NCBI GenBank assembly: GCA_007375735.1
Contig: VMEW01000005.1
Location: forward strand, 1-64,000
Direction of reading: 5' to 3'
DNA from: Candidatus Peregrinibacteria bacterium Greene0416_19
GTDB lineage: Bacteria > Patescibacteriota > Gracilibacteria > Peribacterales > Peribacteraceae
Length of the DNA: 64,000 nucleotides
The notes beneath the pieces are model-generated. The model saw nothing but the letters and a program-made list of their open reading frames with translations. It was not told the DNA's origin and searched no databases. This document shows, one piece after another, positions 52,685 through 61,874 of the stretch (position 1 is its first letter; each line of letters opens with the position of its first letter). The translations under genes were made by a program, and so were the position numbers.

Positions 52685-53917
52685 ATGACGCCTCCTCCTC
52701 ATCACCCACCCGCCTCCGGTTTCCACGGATTGGGCATCCACGCGAAGATCCTCCGCATCCTCGACGATCGGAAATTCACCATTCCGACGCCTATCCAACA
52801 TCAATCGATTCCTCCGGCCATCCAGGGCAAGGACTTGGTGGGCATCGCGCAGACCGGCACGGGGAAGACCTTCGCATTCGGCATCCCCATGCTCCAGCGG
52901 CTGGCCGAACACGGCGGCCGCGGGCTGATTCTCCTCCCCACGCGCGAGCTGGCGCAGCAGGTGGAGGAAGCGCTCATGACCTTCGCGCCGGCGTTCGGCA
53001 TCCGGATGGCGGTGCTCATCGGCGGCGCCTCCATGCAGCGTCAGATCGAGATGATCCGCAGCGACCCGCGCATCGTCGTCGCCACGCCCGGCCGGCTGAA
53101 CGACCACCTGCAGCAGGGCACCATCACGCTGCGGGAGGTGAAGATCCTGGTGCTCGACGAGGCCGATCGCATGCTGGACATGGGCTTCCGCCCGCAGATC
53201 GAGCGCATCCTGAAGCACGTGCCGACGGAGCGGCAGACCATGCTCTTCTCGGCAACCATGCCGCACGAGATCATGACGCTCGCTAACAAGCACATGAAGC
53301 TCCCGATCCGCATCGAAGTGGCCCCCACGGGCACCACCGCCGATCGCGTCGAGCAGGAGCTCTTCATCGTGCCGAAGGACCAGAAGCTGCAACTGCTGAA
53401 GACGCTGCTGGATCAGTACCGCGGGACCATCCTCGTCTTCTCCCGCACCAAGCACGGCGCGAAGAAGATCACGCGGGCAGTGCAGGCGATGGGACACAGC
53501 GCGGCGGAAATCCACGCGAACCGTTCGCTGAATCAAAGGCGCGCCGCGCTCGAGGGATTCAAGAAGGGCACGCACCGCATCCTCATCGCCACCGACATCG
53601 CCGCGCGCGGCATCGACGTGACCGGCATCCAGGTGGTGATCAACTTCGACATCCCCGACGACGCCGGCGACTACGTCCATCGCATCGGCCGCACCGCCCG
53701 CGCCGGCCGCGAGGGCCGCGCCATCACCTTCGCGAGCCCGGAACAGAAGGACGGCATCCGGAAGATTGAGAAACTCATCCGCTCCACGCTCAAGCGGACG
53801 CCGTTGCCTCCGTTGCCGCCGCCGCTCCCTCGCGCTCCGGAACCGGAACGGCAACACCAACGCCCGTCACATCACGGCGGCCGCTCCGGACGACCTCCGC
53901 GCAGGCATTTCCGGTGA
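52685..53917 (+). CDS. DEAD-box RNA helicase
   Basis: A 410-aa RhlE-like helicase that unwinds RNA in ribosome assembly or decay. Q motif FTIPTPIQHQSIPPAIQGKD, motif I AQTGTGKTFAFGI, Ia LPTRELAQQ, II VLDEADRMLDMGF, III SATMP, V ATDIAARGIDV, VI HRIGRTARAGREG. The C-terminal 45 residues are Pro/Arg/His-rich (PLPPLPPPLPRAPEPE), likely an RNA-binding tail. TAGAAT (52641-52646) in an extended -10 context places the transcript start near 52653, supporting ATG 52685. Confidence 0.94.
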   Translation: MTPPPHHPPASGFHGLGIHAKILRILDDRKFTIPTPIQHQSIPPAIQGKDLVGIAQTGTGKTFAFGIPMLQRLAEHGGRGLILLPTRELAQQVEEALMTFAPAFGIRMAVLIGGASMQRQIEMIRSDPRIVVATPGRLNDHLQQGTITLREVKILVLDEADRMLDMGFRPQIERILKHVPTERQTMLFSATMPHEIMTLANKHMKLPIRIEVAPTGTTADRVEQELFIVPKDQKLQLLKTLLDQYRGTILVFSRTKHGAKKITRAVQAMGHSAAEIHANRSLNQRRAALEGFKKGTHRILIATDIAARGIDVTGIQVVINFDIPDDAGDYVHRIGRTARAGREGRAITFASPEQKDGIRKIEKLIRSTLKRTPLPPLPPPLPRAPEPERQHQRPSHHGGRSGRPPRRHFR

Positions 53918-54003
53918 AACGGAGCGGCACTGCGCCAGATTGACAATCCGATCGATTTTAGCGGTATTGAAAAAACCGGCCCCCCCGGCGTAGAGTGCAT
54001 TCC

Positions 54004-55095
54004 ATGAGCGAGGACGGAAACGGTAACCGCTACGCCGTTGAATTTGCGGAGTTCGACGGCGTCCAGCACAAAGCGATCTGCCGCCGTGATCTGGGGACTC
54101 GCGGCAACCGGCTCTTCATGATTCGGGGGCTGGCGAAGGAACTGAAGGACCTGAGACGAGTGGATCATCCACGGAACACGGTCTACATGGACGGCGCCGC
54201 CAGGGGACCGTACTACGACAAGAAACGTGGAATCTTCTCTACCGATCATCACGACGGATGCATTCGACAGATCACCGACGCAGCCTGCGTGCAGGAGATG
54301 AACCTGACGCGCACACGGATCATCGGTGCTGTCGGCTACCGTCACGTCGGCAATGAACCTGATTTGGATACGCTCTTCGCAAGCTGGGCCGGGCTCAATG
54401 CTGACCTGATCGCGCACGATGACCGTGTCTTTCGCCGGATGCTTCCGCTCTTCTTGCTCGAAGGAAACATCGACGGTCTGGGCCTCGGCTACGAAGAACT
54501 GATCGGCTTGGCGCCGGATGTCATTGCGGAGGCCCGGGAGCGCATCCACTGGTTACTGCATCGTGAACAGGAATTGAAAACCACCGACCACTGGAAAACC
54601 ATCGACTTCGTCGATTACACCGAAGAGGGGCTGCGGGAGATAGACAAGTTCGCGCTCTACCGTCACAAGCTCGACGTGCCGGTCGCCATGACGGTCCACC
54701 GGAAATTTCCGCTCAGGAACGGGCAACAGCTCCACTTCGTGCAGGCGGCGAACACGGGCATTTACGAAGTGGAAAACACCATCACCAAGCACCTGGGTGA
54801 GCGGGATTGCGCGTGCATCATCTTCTATGACGGACGGTCGAAATTGACGGTCAAACTGAGCGGATTCGTGAATGATTTCGACCTGGTCCCGGTCGGCATC
54901 GCCCTCGATGTGAAGGAAATGGAAGGGAAGCAGCGACAGAACGTGCTGGATCCGGCCATGCTGAACGCCCACTGGGGCGGCGGCAGCTCCATCCACGGGC
55001 CGCCTCGCTACTACAACGGGGCGGGATCGTTCCTGGATAACGAGGTGATCATTCAGACGGTGGTGGAGGAGCTGGAGAAGCAAATCACAGCCTGA
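54004..55095 (+). CDS. DHH-like phosphoesterase-related protein
   Basis: A 363-aa protein. GPYYDKKRGIFSTDHHDGCI contains a D-H-H-D motif, and near the C-terminus NAHWGGGSSIHGPPRYYNGA resembles the GGS-x-xG-xPR pattern of DHHA1 domains. These are the hallmarks of DHH/DHHA1 phosphoesterases (RecJ, nanoRNase, PDE), though the usual first D-x-D motif is not obvious. A role in nucleic acid or cyclic dinucleotide cleavage is possible, not shown. Promoter: TTGAAA (53967-53972), 18 bp, TAGAGT (53991-53996), 7 nt before ATG 54004. Confidence 0.5.
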   Translation: MSEDGNGNRYAVEFAEFDGVQHKAICRRDLGTRGNRLFMIRGLAKELKDLRRVDHPRNTVYMDGAARGPYYDKKRGIFSTDHHDGCIRQITDAACVQEMNLTRTRIIGAVGYRHVGNEPDLDTLFASWAGLNADLIAHDDRVFRRMLPLFLLEGNIDGLGLGYEELIGLAPDVIAEARERIHWLLHREQELKTTDHWKTIDFVDYTEEGLREIDKFALYRHKLDVPVAMTVHRKFPLRNGQQLHFVQAANTGIYEVENTITKHLGERDCACIIFYDGRSKLTVKLSGFVNDFDLVPVGIALDVKEMEGKQRQNVLDPAMLNAHWGGGSSIHGPPRYYNGAGSFLDNEVIIQTVVEELEKQITA

Positions 55096-55217
55096 TGCTT
55101 CGAACGTGAGATGCACACATGAGAGCACTCAGTGGAAGATATTGCAATATTTATAAAAAGTTCTATTATGAACATTGGGTTTTGTGTCTCTTTCACACCA
55201 CAGTTGGAGGATTCTGC

Positions 55218-55766
55218 ATGAAGGTCTACCACCTTCCGACCGATCTGGCAGAAGCCATGATCTGCCAGCCACGTGAGATCCCGCTCCACTTCCACTACCT
55301 CATGCCGAACACCATCGGCCGGGTGGAGCAGGAAGAAGCGGCCGCGCGCATCCTCTCCTTCTCGCGCGATATCGGCGAGTGGACCGGCGTCAGCTGGAAC
55401 CAGCTCGTCGACCAGATGCGTGGGGAGTATGAGGAGCAAAGAAAACTGGACGAGTGGAACAGGGCTTTCCACGAGATGATGGACAACTACGGCCGGAAGG
55501 TGCAGGTGCATTTCCGGCTCAGCGTCCTCACCCTCGGGGTGTACGCCCTGCTCGTTCAGAAGCCGCAGCGGCCGGGAGCCGAGAGGCCCCAGGTGCACCT
55601 GCCCTTCTCGGGCATCTTCGCATTCGGGCCGGGGCACGTGGTGACCGGCATCCATGAACTCCTGCAGAAGGAATTCCTGCAGATGCAGACGGACGAGGTT
55701 GAAGGGACGGATATTTTCTATCCGACCCCGAAGCTCGTCCACCACCTGCTCCACTGTCAGGGATGA
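55218..55766 (+). CDS. Hypothetical protein with a canonical Shine-Dalgarno
   Basis: A 182-aa protein, not recognised: MKVYHLPTDLAEAMICQPRE; TGVSWNQLVDQMRGEYEEQ; VHLPFSGIFAFGPGHVVTGI. No signal or clear membrane segment. GGAGG at 55206-55210, seven nt before ATG 55218, is one of the few strong Shine-Dalgarno sequences in the window and decides the start over 55119. It is convergent with the ACT-domain gene; a hairpin lies between them. Confidence 0.65.
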   Translation: MKVYHLPTDLAEAMICQPREIPLHFHYLMPNTIGRVEQEEAAARILSFSRDIGEWTGVSWNQLVDQMRGEYEEQRKLDEWNRAFHEMMDNYGRKVQVHFRLSVLTLGVYALLVQKPQRPGAERPQVHLPFSGIFAFGPGHVVTGIHELLQKEFLQMQTDEVEGTDIFYPTPKLVHHLLHCQG

Positions 55767-55798
55767 CAGACCGTAAACCCCGCGCAGGAAGCTGCGCA

Positions 55799-55825
55799 CC
55801 CGCCGTCGGCATTGCCGACGGCGGG
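55799..55825. terminator. Perfect 12-bp hairpin between convergent genes
   Basis: CCCGCCGTCGGC-ATT-GCCGACGGCGGG, with a second stem GCGCAG-GAA(G)-CTGCGC just before it. There is no T-tract directly after it on either strand, so it may be a Rho-type or processing signal shared by the two convergent genes. Confidence 0.5.
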
Positions 55826-55860
55826 GATTCAATGTGAAAAAAATCTAATGGCAGAACCGT

Positions 55861-56529
55861 TCACGCTTTCGTTCCGCCGCTCCTCCCCACCGCCTTGATC
55901 ACCCTCAGCGCCCGGTCGGCATCCGCATCCGAGACGATGAAGGTGATTTCGGTGAAGTGCGATACGATCTGGTAGATGCTCACTTCCTTCCATCCGAGCG
56001 CCTGCACGAACGGGGCGAAGACGCCGGGCAGGGTCATCACTTCCGGCGGCATGCGAACGCCGATGGCGGTCAGGTCCGGATAGCAGGCCGTCTGCGCCTC
56101 CCGTGTCGTGAGCTTGCGGAGGACCGGCAGTAGATTGTCGCTGACGAGGAAGGACGATTCGCGCGATCCCTGCGCGAAGTGGATGAACGCGTCGTCACCG
56201 TGGCCGGTGGCGTCGATCAACCGGCGGTGAATGTCCTGCAGCCGCGGCGAGTTCTGATATATGAATGCGGTGAGCCCGCTCCGCAGTGCAATGTTCCGGA
56301 CCGGGTGCCGCAGGAGCGGGGGCGGCGGGCGCTTGCGCAGCCGCACGGCCTGTCGCTTGAGTGCGATGGTGACCGCCCCTTCCGAGACCGGCTGGAGCAG
56401 GATCGATTCCACCACCGGCTTCAGCTCCCGCGCGAGCGCGCTGTAGTTGACGATGCCCGCCTGCATGGCTTGTCCGGAAAGCGGATGGTCCTCGAGCGCG
56501 CGTTCGACGGCCCGTGCGACGGTGATCAT
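55861..56529 (-). CDS. Probable ACT-domain regulator divergent from metE
   Basis: A 222-aa protein. The N-terminal 70 residues look like a helical DNA-binding region (MITVARAVERALEDHPLSGQ; IVNYSALARELKPVV; AVTIALKRQAVRLRK); the C-terminal third (WKEVSIYQIVSHFTEITFIV then DADADRALRVIKAVG) has the beta-alpha-beta pattern of an ACT ligand-binding domain. It is divergent from metE and its own promoter contains a palindrome, so it may be an amino-acid-responsive autoregulator of methionine synthesis. -35 TTGTAT, 17 bp, -10 TATAAC, 6 nt to the ATG. The regulator role is inference. Confidence 0.6.
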   Translation of the reverse strand: MITVARAVERALEDHPLSGQAMQAGIVNYSALARELKPVVESILLQPVSEGAVTIALKRQAVRLRKRPPPPLLRHPVRNIALRSGLTAFIYQNSPRLQDIHRRLIDATGHGDDAFIHFAQGSRESSFLVSDNLLPVLRKLTTREAQTACYPDLTAIGVRMPPEVMTLPGVFAPFVQALGWKEVSIYQIVSHFTEITFIVSDADADRALRVIKAVGRSGGTKA

Positions 56530-56535
56530 GAGTTT

Positions 56536-56583
56536 GTTATACAGGTTTGTATGAATTCATACAATCGAATCAAATTCATACAA
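56536..56583. promoter_or_regulatory. Divergent promoter and palindromic operator
   Basis: The 18-bp perfect palindrome TTGTATGAATTCATACAA (56547-56564) supplies the -35 of the ACT-domain gene (minus strand; -10 TATAAC at 56536-56541). A further half site TTCATACAA lies at 56575-56583 toward metE. A clear metE -10 is not identified (candidate TATAAA at 56591). Confidence 0.7.
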
Positions 56584-56656
56584 TTATCCATATAAATTTT
56601 TACAGTCGGCCAGCGCCCCCTACGCTGCCGTCGCTTCACCTTTTTTCTTCCCGATC

Positions 56657-59020
56657 ATGGCAATCACCACGACACTGGGTTACCCCCGCATCGGCGAGGA
56701 CCGCGAGCTCAAGTCCACTCTCGAGGGCTACTGGTCTGGCAAACGCTCCGCGGCCGAACTTGAACGGACGGCGCGGACCATCCGACTGCGCAACTGGCAG
56801 AGGCAGAAGGCAGTCGGCATTGATCTGATCCCAAGCAACGACTTCAGTTTGTACGATCACGTGCTCGATACATCGACACTCATAGGAGCCGTACCGGAGC
56901 GTTTCCGGCATGTCAGCGGCGACGTGTCACTCGACACGTACTTCGCGATGGCACGCGGATCGGAATCGCCCGGAAATGTCTGCGAGTGCACTCACGAGGC
57001 TGTGACCGGCATCGTCGCGCAGAACCTGCGCAAGTGGTTCGACACGAACTATCACTACCTGGTACCGGAATTCACGCCCGATCAACAGTTCACGCTCTCC
57101 TCACAGAAACCATTTCGGGAATTCGAGGAAGCCCTCGCCACCGGCACACGCACCAAACCCGTGCTGCTCGGGCCGGTCTCGTACCTGCTCCTCGGCCGCA
57201 CGACCGGCGAGCCATTCGACAAGCTCGAGCTGCTCGACCGTCTTCTGCCCGTGTACGGCCAGATTCTCGAGCGTCTGCGGACACAGGGCACCGAGTGGAT
57301 CCAACTGGACGAACCGGCGCTCGTGCTGGATTTGGAGGAACCGGAGCAGCAGGCATTCGTACGGGCCTACGATCGACTGCGCGTCAGCGCGGGCGACATG
57401 AAGGTGTTTCTGGGAACCTACTTCGGCGAGTTGCGCGACAATCTGGACCTGGCGCTCGCGCTGCCCGTGGATGCCGTCCATCTGGATGCAGTGGAAGCTT
57501 GGGAGGAAGCATCACGTGCGATCGAAGTGATCCCAAGGGAAAAGACCTTGTCGCTGGGCGTCGTCGACGGGCGGAACGTCTGGAAGAACGATCTGCAACG
57601 CTCGCTCGAGTTGCTGCTGCATGCAAAGGAACAACTCGGGAGCGACCGCCTCATCATCGCGCCATCATCGTCATTTCTCCATGTCCCCCACTCCCTTGAG
57701 CGGGAGACATCGCTGCCAACGACCGTCTCGGAGCAGCTGGCATTCACGCACGAGAAATTACAGGAGATCGTGACGCTGAGCCGTGCAGTGGACGGGCAAC
57801 CGGATGCCATCGAGGAGTGCCTGGTGCAGAGCGCGACAGTGCCTCCGACGACGGAAAAAGAGCAATTCGTCGAAACCGCGGTCCCCTACCGGGCACCGGC
57901 CGACGAGCGCCGGCGCCTGCAGGCCGACCGGCTGCAGTTGCCGCTCTTTCCGACGACGACCATCGGTTCCGCGCCGCAGACGGCCGGCATTCGCTTCGCA
58001 CGCGACAGGCACCGGCGGGGGGAATGGTCGACGCAGCGGTATGAAGAGTACGTGCGGACGGAGATCGCAGCCGAAATCCGTCGGCAGGAGGAAACAGGGC
58101 TCGATGTGCTCACGCACGGCGAGTTCGAACGGAACGACATGGTTCAATACTTCGCAGAACGGCTCGACGGCATCGCGACCACCAAGCACGGCTGGGTCCA
58201 GAGCTTCGGCTCGCGCTGTGTCCGCCCGCCGATCATCCACGGCGATGTGAAGAGGACAGGGCCGATCACCGTCGAATGGTCGCGCTACGCGCAATCACTC
58301 ACGGAAAAACCGGTCAAGGGGATGCTCACGGGGCCGGTGACCATCTGGCACTGGAGCTACGCAAGGGAAGACCTGCCGGCACGGGAAGTATGCCGCCAGA
58401 TCGCTCTTGCGCTGCGGGAGGAAGTACGTGATCTGGAGACTGCCGGCATCCGCATCATCCAGATCGACGAGCCGGCACTCCGCGAGGGATTGCCACTGCG
58501 AAATAATGAACAGGGCGAGTATCTGCGGTGGGCGACGGGTGCATTCCGGACGGTCGTGGTCGAAAGCAAGCCGGAGACGCAGATTCACACGCACATGTGC
58601 TACAGCGCGATCGAAGACATTTTGCCGGTCCTGCGGGATCTGGACTGCGATGTCATCACCATCGAGGCGGCCCGTTCACGGCTGGCATTCCTGAATGCGC
58701 TGGATGGCGGCACGCTCCCGTGCGCCATCGGACCGGGCATCTGGGACATCCATTCGCCGCGGGTGCCGTCGACTGAGGAACTGGTCGCGTTGATCGAACG
58801 AGCGAGGCGTCACATTCCGGACGGGCAGCTCTGGATCAATCCCGACTGCGGCCTCAAGACGCGGAGTCCCGAGGAAGTATGGGCAGCGCTGCAGCATTTG
58901 GTAGAAGCGGCGCGGATAGTGCGCGGAGAGCTCGGGCGAAAACTATGCCGGATGCAGCCGCAAGCATCCGCGCTTCGTCGAAGGGCAACTCTGATTGCTG
59001 AGCAATCTGGTGTATCATAG
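56657..59020 (+). CDS. metE: Cobalamin-independent methionine synthase MetE
   Basis: Transfers methyl from 5-methyltetrahydropteroyl-polyglutamate to homocysteine. 787 aa, normal length. N-terminal half starts [20 protein letters not shown]; the catalytic C-terminal barrel has [50 protein letters not shown], zinc ligands His and Cys in [12 protein letters not shown], and the last Cys in [10 protein letters not shown]. The divergent ACT-domain gene may regulate it. msrB follows with its own promoter, so methionine synthesis and methionine repair are side by side. Confidence 0.96.
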   Translation: MAITTTLGYPRIGEDRELKSTLEGYWSGKRSAAELERTARTIRLRNWQRQKAVGIDLIPSNDFSLYDHVLDTSTLIGAVPERFRHVSGDVSLDTYFAMARGSESPGNVCECTHEAVTGIVAQNLRKWFDTNYHYLVPEFTPDQQFTLSSQKPFREFEEALATGTRTKPVLLGPVSYLLLGRTTGEPFDKLELLDRLLPVYGQILERLRTQGTEWIQLDEPALVLDLEEPEQQAFVRAYDRLRVSAGDMKVFLGTYFGELRDNLDLALALPVDAVHLDAVEAWEEASRAIEVIPREKTLSLGVVDGRNVWKNDLQRSLELLLHAKEQLGSDRLIIAPSSSFLHVPHSLERETSLPTTVSEQLAFTHEKLQEIVTLSRAVDGQPDAIEECLVQSATVPPTTEKEQFVETAVPYRAPADERRRLQADRLQLPLFPTTTIGSAPQTAGIRFARDRHRRGEWSTQRYEEYVRTEIAAEIRRQEETGLDVLTHGEFERNDMVQYFAERLDGIATTKHGWVQSFGSRCVRPPIIHGDVKRTGPITVEWSRYAQSLTEKPVKGMLTGPVTIWHWSYAREDLPAREVCRQIALALREEVRDLETAGIRIIQIDEPALREGLPLRNNEQGEYLRWATGAFRTVVVESKPETQIHTHMCYSAIEDILPVLRDLDCDVITIEAARSRLAFLNALDGGTLPCAIGPGIWDIHSPRVPSTEELVALIERARRHIPDGQLWINPDCGLKTRSPEEVWAALQHLVEAARIVRGELGRKLCRMQPQASALRRRATLIAEQSGVS

Positions 59021-59025
59021 AGAGG

Positions 59026-59631
59026 ATGAAAGAAATGTTAGTATTGACTCTGTTTTTGAGTGCCTGTTCCCAGGGACCGCGGGCAGGTATACCACAACCG
59101 CGGGCAGGTATGCCCGCTCTGGTGGCTGGAAACTTTTCTTCTTCCTCTTCTTCTATGACATCATCTGCAAAACCGGCAGGATCATCCTGGAACACATTCG
59201 TGAAGCCGTCACGTGAGGAACTGCTCAAGAAACTGACAGCGATGGAATTCGACGTGACGCAGGACGAAGGAACCGAGCCGCCGTTCGATAATGCTCTGTG
59301 GAACCAGCATGAAGATGGCATCTATGTGGACGTCGTGTCGGGCGAGCCGCTCTTCAGCTCGCAGGATAAGTTCGACTCCGGCACCGGTTGGCCGAGCTTC
59401 ACCAAGCCGCTCGCGGCAGAGAACGTCGTGACGCGCGAAGACCGCAAGCTCTTCGCGACGCGGACGGAGGTGCGCAGCAGACACGCCCACTCGCATCTGG
59501 GCCACCTGTTCGACGACGGCCCGGAGCCGGCCGGCCAACGCTACTGCATGAACTCGGCGGCGCTGCGGTTCGTGCCGAAGGAGAAATTGGAGGAGGAGGG
59601 ATATAGCGAGTTCTTGTCACAATTTCAATGA
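59026..59631 (+). CDS. msrB: Lipoprotein-type methionine-R-sulfoxide reductase MsrB
   Basis: Reduces methionine-R-sulfoxide in proteins. 201 aa. N-terminus [17 protein letters not shown] has a lipobox (LSAC), so it is probably anchored outside the membrane; a low-complexity linker with two PRAG[IM]P repeats (59076-59114) follows. The MsrB domain includes [43 protein letters not shown] and catalytic Cys in [12 protein letters not shown]. The CGWPSF cysteine is Thr and the zinc cysteines are absent, as in one MsrB subgroup. TATCAT is 7 nt upstream of the ATG. Confidence 0.93.
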   Translation: MKEMLVLTLFLSACSQGPRAGIPQPRAGMPALVAGNFSSSSSSMTSSAKPAGSSWNTFVKPSREELLKKLTAMEFDVTQDEGTEPPFDNALWNQHEDGIYVDVVSGEPLFSSQDKFDSGTGWPSFTKPLAAENVVTREDRKLFATRTEVRSRHAHSHLGHLFDDGPEPAGQRYCMNSAALRFVPKEKLEEEGYSEFLSQFQ

Positions 59632-59683
59632 GCCGCACGGCGTGGTTCGACCAGCTCACCACAGGGAGCCATGCTGCTGAGAT
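59632..59683 (+). repeat. 52-bp dispersed repeat, copy 2 (after msrB)
   Basis: 51/52 identical to 47548-47599; begins at the base after the msrB stop codon. Related phrases (TTCGACCAGCTCACCACAGG) occur as interspersed repeats in many environmental genomes, from memory. Confidence 0.8.
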
Positions 59684-59697
59684 GGAAATATCTCCAT

Positions 59698-61125
59698 CTA
59701 CCCGTTCAACGGCAACGTGAAGAATACCGTCGTCCCCCTCCCCTCCTCGCTCTCCACCCACATCTTGCCGCCGGCGCGCTCCGCGAAGCCGCTCGCGATG
59801 AAGAGCCCGAGCCCGTTGCCATCCGGCTGGATGCGTGCGGCATTGCTGCCGCGCATGAATTTGGTGAAAATCTTCGGCATGTCCTCCTGCGGGATCCCGC
59901 AGCCGTGATCCTCCACCGAGATCTGTACCGCGCGTCCGTGCTGGACGGCGTGGACCGCGATGTCCGATCGTTCAGGGGAATATTCGACGGCATTGATGAG
60001 GAGCTGCCGGAGGATGACGCGCAGGATCGACGAATCCAGGCGCATGGAGAACGGATCGACGTGCAGGTGAAGCTTGTGCTTCCGTTCCTCAAAGAGCGGA
60101 GACAGTTCCCGGGTGATGACGTGGATGACGGTCTTGAGATCCGCCTGCTCCGGGTGGCAGGCGATCCGGCCCTCCTGCACCTCCGCCGCCTGCTTGAGGT
60201 CGTTGATCATCCCGTCCATCCGCCGGATGCCGGACTCCATGTTGTACACGTGCTGCGTGATCGCTTCTTCCGCGCTCACGTCCGGATCTCGATCCTTGAG
60301 CGCCTCGAGCGACCATTTGAAGATGGAGAGCGGCTCGCCGAGCTGATGGTACGTCAGGAGCATCAGTCCCGCCCGCTCGTCATCCATTTTCCTCCATTCC
60401 TCGAAGCGCCTGAGCGACAGCGAGTACAAAAAATAAATGGCGACGAGCAGCACGCCGGCTACCAGAAATACCAGGACGACCGGCGACAGAATGCTTTGGG
60501 AGACGGCCTTGAATTCCTGTGCATCCATGTCGATCCCCAGAATCGCCACGATCTTGCCGTTATCGGCGCGCGTGATGGGGGCGTAGCCGGAGATGACGGT
60601 GCCCCACTGGTCGGTGGTCAGGCCGTCGTCCGCGGACGGCCGCTCGAACCCTTCGATCATCCGCGGGAAGGCGGACGCGTCGTACAGGTCGCCGGGGAGC
60701 GATGACATCTCGCTCGGTTGGATGATGCCGTCGCGGTTCACATCCTGTTGCTCGAACGTCTCCAGGGAATCGGCATCGGCGACGAACTCCAGTCGCCCGG
60801 GTGTCCCGGTCCTGCGCATGATGTAGACCGACTGGATGTTCGGAATCATCGCGCGGAGCGCCTCCAGCTTCTGCACCATGCGGAGAAATTCCGGCCGTGC
60901 CATGTCCGCCCGCGAGTGAATGGTATCCAGCACCCTCCCATCGAACTGCATGGCTGCGGCCGCCGCCGTGCTCCGCAACTTATCCCGAAGATGCTCCTGC
61001 ATGACCGCCCGTGAGCGCACAAACAACACGACACCCAGGAAGAGGACGATCAAACAGATGAACGACGTCATCAGCACTATCCGCGCGTGGCGCGGCATCC
61101 AGGAGAGGAAGGATGAGGCGGGCAT
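59698..61125 (-). CDS. Sensor histidine kinase with an EF-hand in its sensor domain
   Basis: A 475-aa membrane kinase. TM1 about 17-37, extracytoplasmic sensor about 40-210, TM2 about 212-234, then a HisKA-type helix with His260 (LLTYHQLGEPLSIFKWSLEA) and a HATPase domain (NAVEYSPERSD, DHGCGIPQED, GNGLGLFIA). The sensor contains a canonical 12-residue EF-hand loop DVNRDGIIQPSE (128-139), so it may bind calcium; VISGYAPITRADNGKIVAIL resembles a Cache/PAS-like end. No response regulator is adjacent. 60 nt downstream of the RsbW-like gene, possibly one transcript. Confidence 0.9.
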   Translation of the reverse strand: MPASSFLSWMPRHARIVLMTSFICLIVLFLGVVLFVRSRAVMQEHLRDKLRSTAAAAAMQFDGRVLDTIHSRADMARPEFLRMVQKLEALRAMIPNIQSVYIMRRTGTPGRLEFVADADSLETFEQQDVNRDGIIQPSEMSSLPGDLYDASAFPRMIEGFERPSADDGLTTDQWGTVISGYAPITRADNGKIVAILGIDMDAQEFKAVSQSILSPVVLVFLVAGVLLVAIYFLYSLSLRRFEEWRKMDDERAGLMLLTYHQLGEPLSIFKWSLEALKDRDPDVSAEEAITQHVYNMESGIRRMDGMINDLKQAAEVQEGRIACHPEQADLKTVIHVITRELSPLFEERKHKLHLHVDPFSMRLDSSILRVILRQLLINAVEYSPERSDIAVHAVQHGRAVQISVEDHGCGIPQEDMPKIFTKFMRGSNAARIQPDGNGLGLFIASGFAERAGGKMWVESEEGRGTTVFFTLPLNG

Positions 61126-61185
61126 GGGATGGGTTTTGAGCTTATTATAGCACAAAACATCGCATCGATCCACCCGTCCCACGGC

Positions 61186-61776
61186 TCAGGCGGCCCCCTC
61201 TTCACGATGCCCGGGGGTCTGCTCCCAGGATTGCCGGATGGTGCAGACATTGCCCTTCTCGTTCCATTCCGGGTTGGCGAAGTGACCCATGATGCAAATG
61301 CCGCGCCCCGTCGGCCGCTCGAGATTTTCCCGGGCCGTGCAATCCGGAACAGCCGAACGATCGAATCCGTCGCCGGAATCCGCGACGACGGCCGCAAGAT
61401 GAATGGACTGGCTGCTTCCGCGGCATTCCGCCTCTACACACACCGAGACCATGACCAGCTCCTCCGGGTCACACCAGGAACCGTGGACGAATGCATTGAC
61501 TAGCGCTTCCCGCACGGCGATGGCAACGCCATGGAGACGGGGAACGGTCATTCCTTCCATCATGAAGGCCTGCCCGAGCATCTGCTCCACCTCCATCTGG
61601 ATGGCGGTGATCTGTCCGCACACGCAATCGGGCAGGCTCGGGTGTTCCGCCCCCGCATCCGGGTCCGGCGACGCGAGCCGCGCCATTTCCTTCCGCTCAA
61701 TGTCCGCGCGAGCGGCCTCCGATTCCTCCCCCTGCAACCCTCCGATGTGGAACGTGCGATGGAAGTGCACGGTCAT
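61186..61776 (-). CDS. RsbW-like HATPase (anti-sigma/serine kinase type)
   Basis: A 196-aa protein. ATP-binding motifs: AIAVREALVNAFVHG (N box), VADSGDGFDRS (DxGxGF) and PTGRGICIMGHF (G2 box with GRGI.IM), as in RsbW/SpoIIAB anti-sigma kinases. The N-terminal 60 residues are unassigned. RsbW proteins bind sigma factors and phosphorylate anti-anti-sigma proteins; no STAS or sigma gene is nearby. TATTGT is 6 nt before ATG 61776. Adjacent to the histidine kinase, suggesting one signalling unit. Confidence 0.82.
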   Translation of the reverse strand: MTVHFHRTFHIGGLQGEESEAARADIERKEMARLASPDPDAGAEHPSLPDCVCGQITAIQMEVEQMLGQAFMMEGMTVPRLHGVAIAVREALVNAFVHGSWCDPEELVMVSVCVEAECRGSSQSIHLAAVVADSGDGFDRSAVPDCTARENLERPTGRGICIMGHFANPEWNEKGNVCTIRQSWEQTPGHREEGAA

Positions 61777-61874
61777 AAGCGTACAATACACTATTTAATT
61801 AATATGTCAACATTTTCCGGCGACACGTCAAGATCGCTTCAAGCGGCCGAACCCGGCGGGTAGAATCAGCCGGC

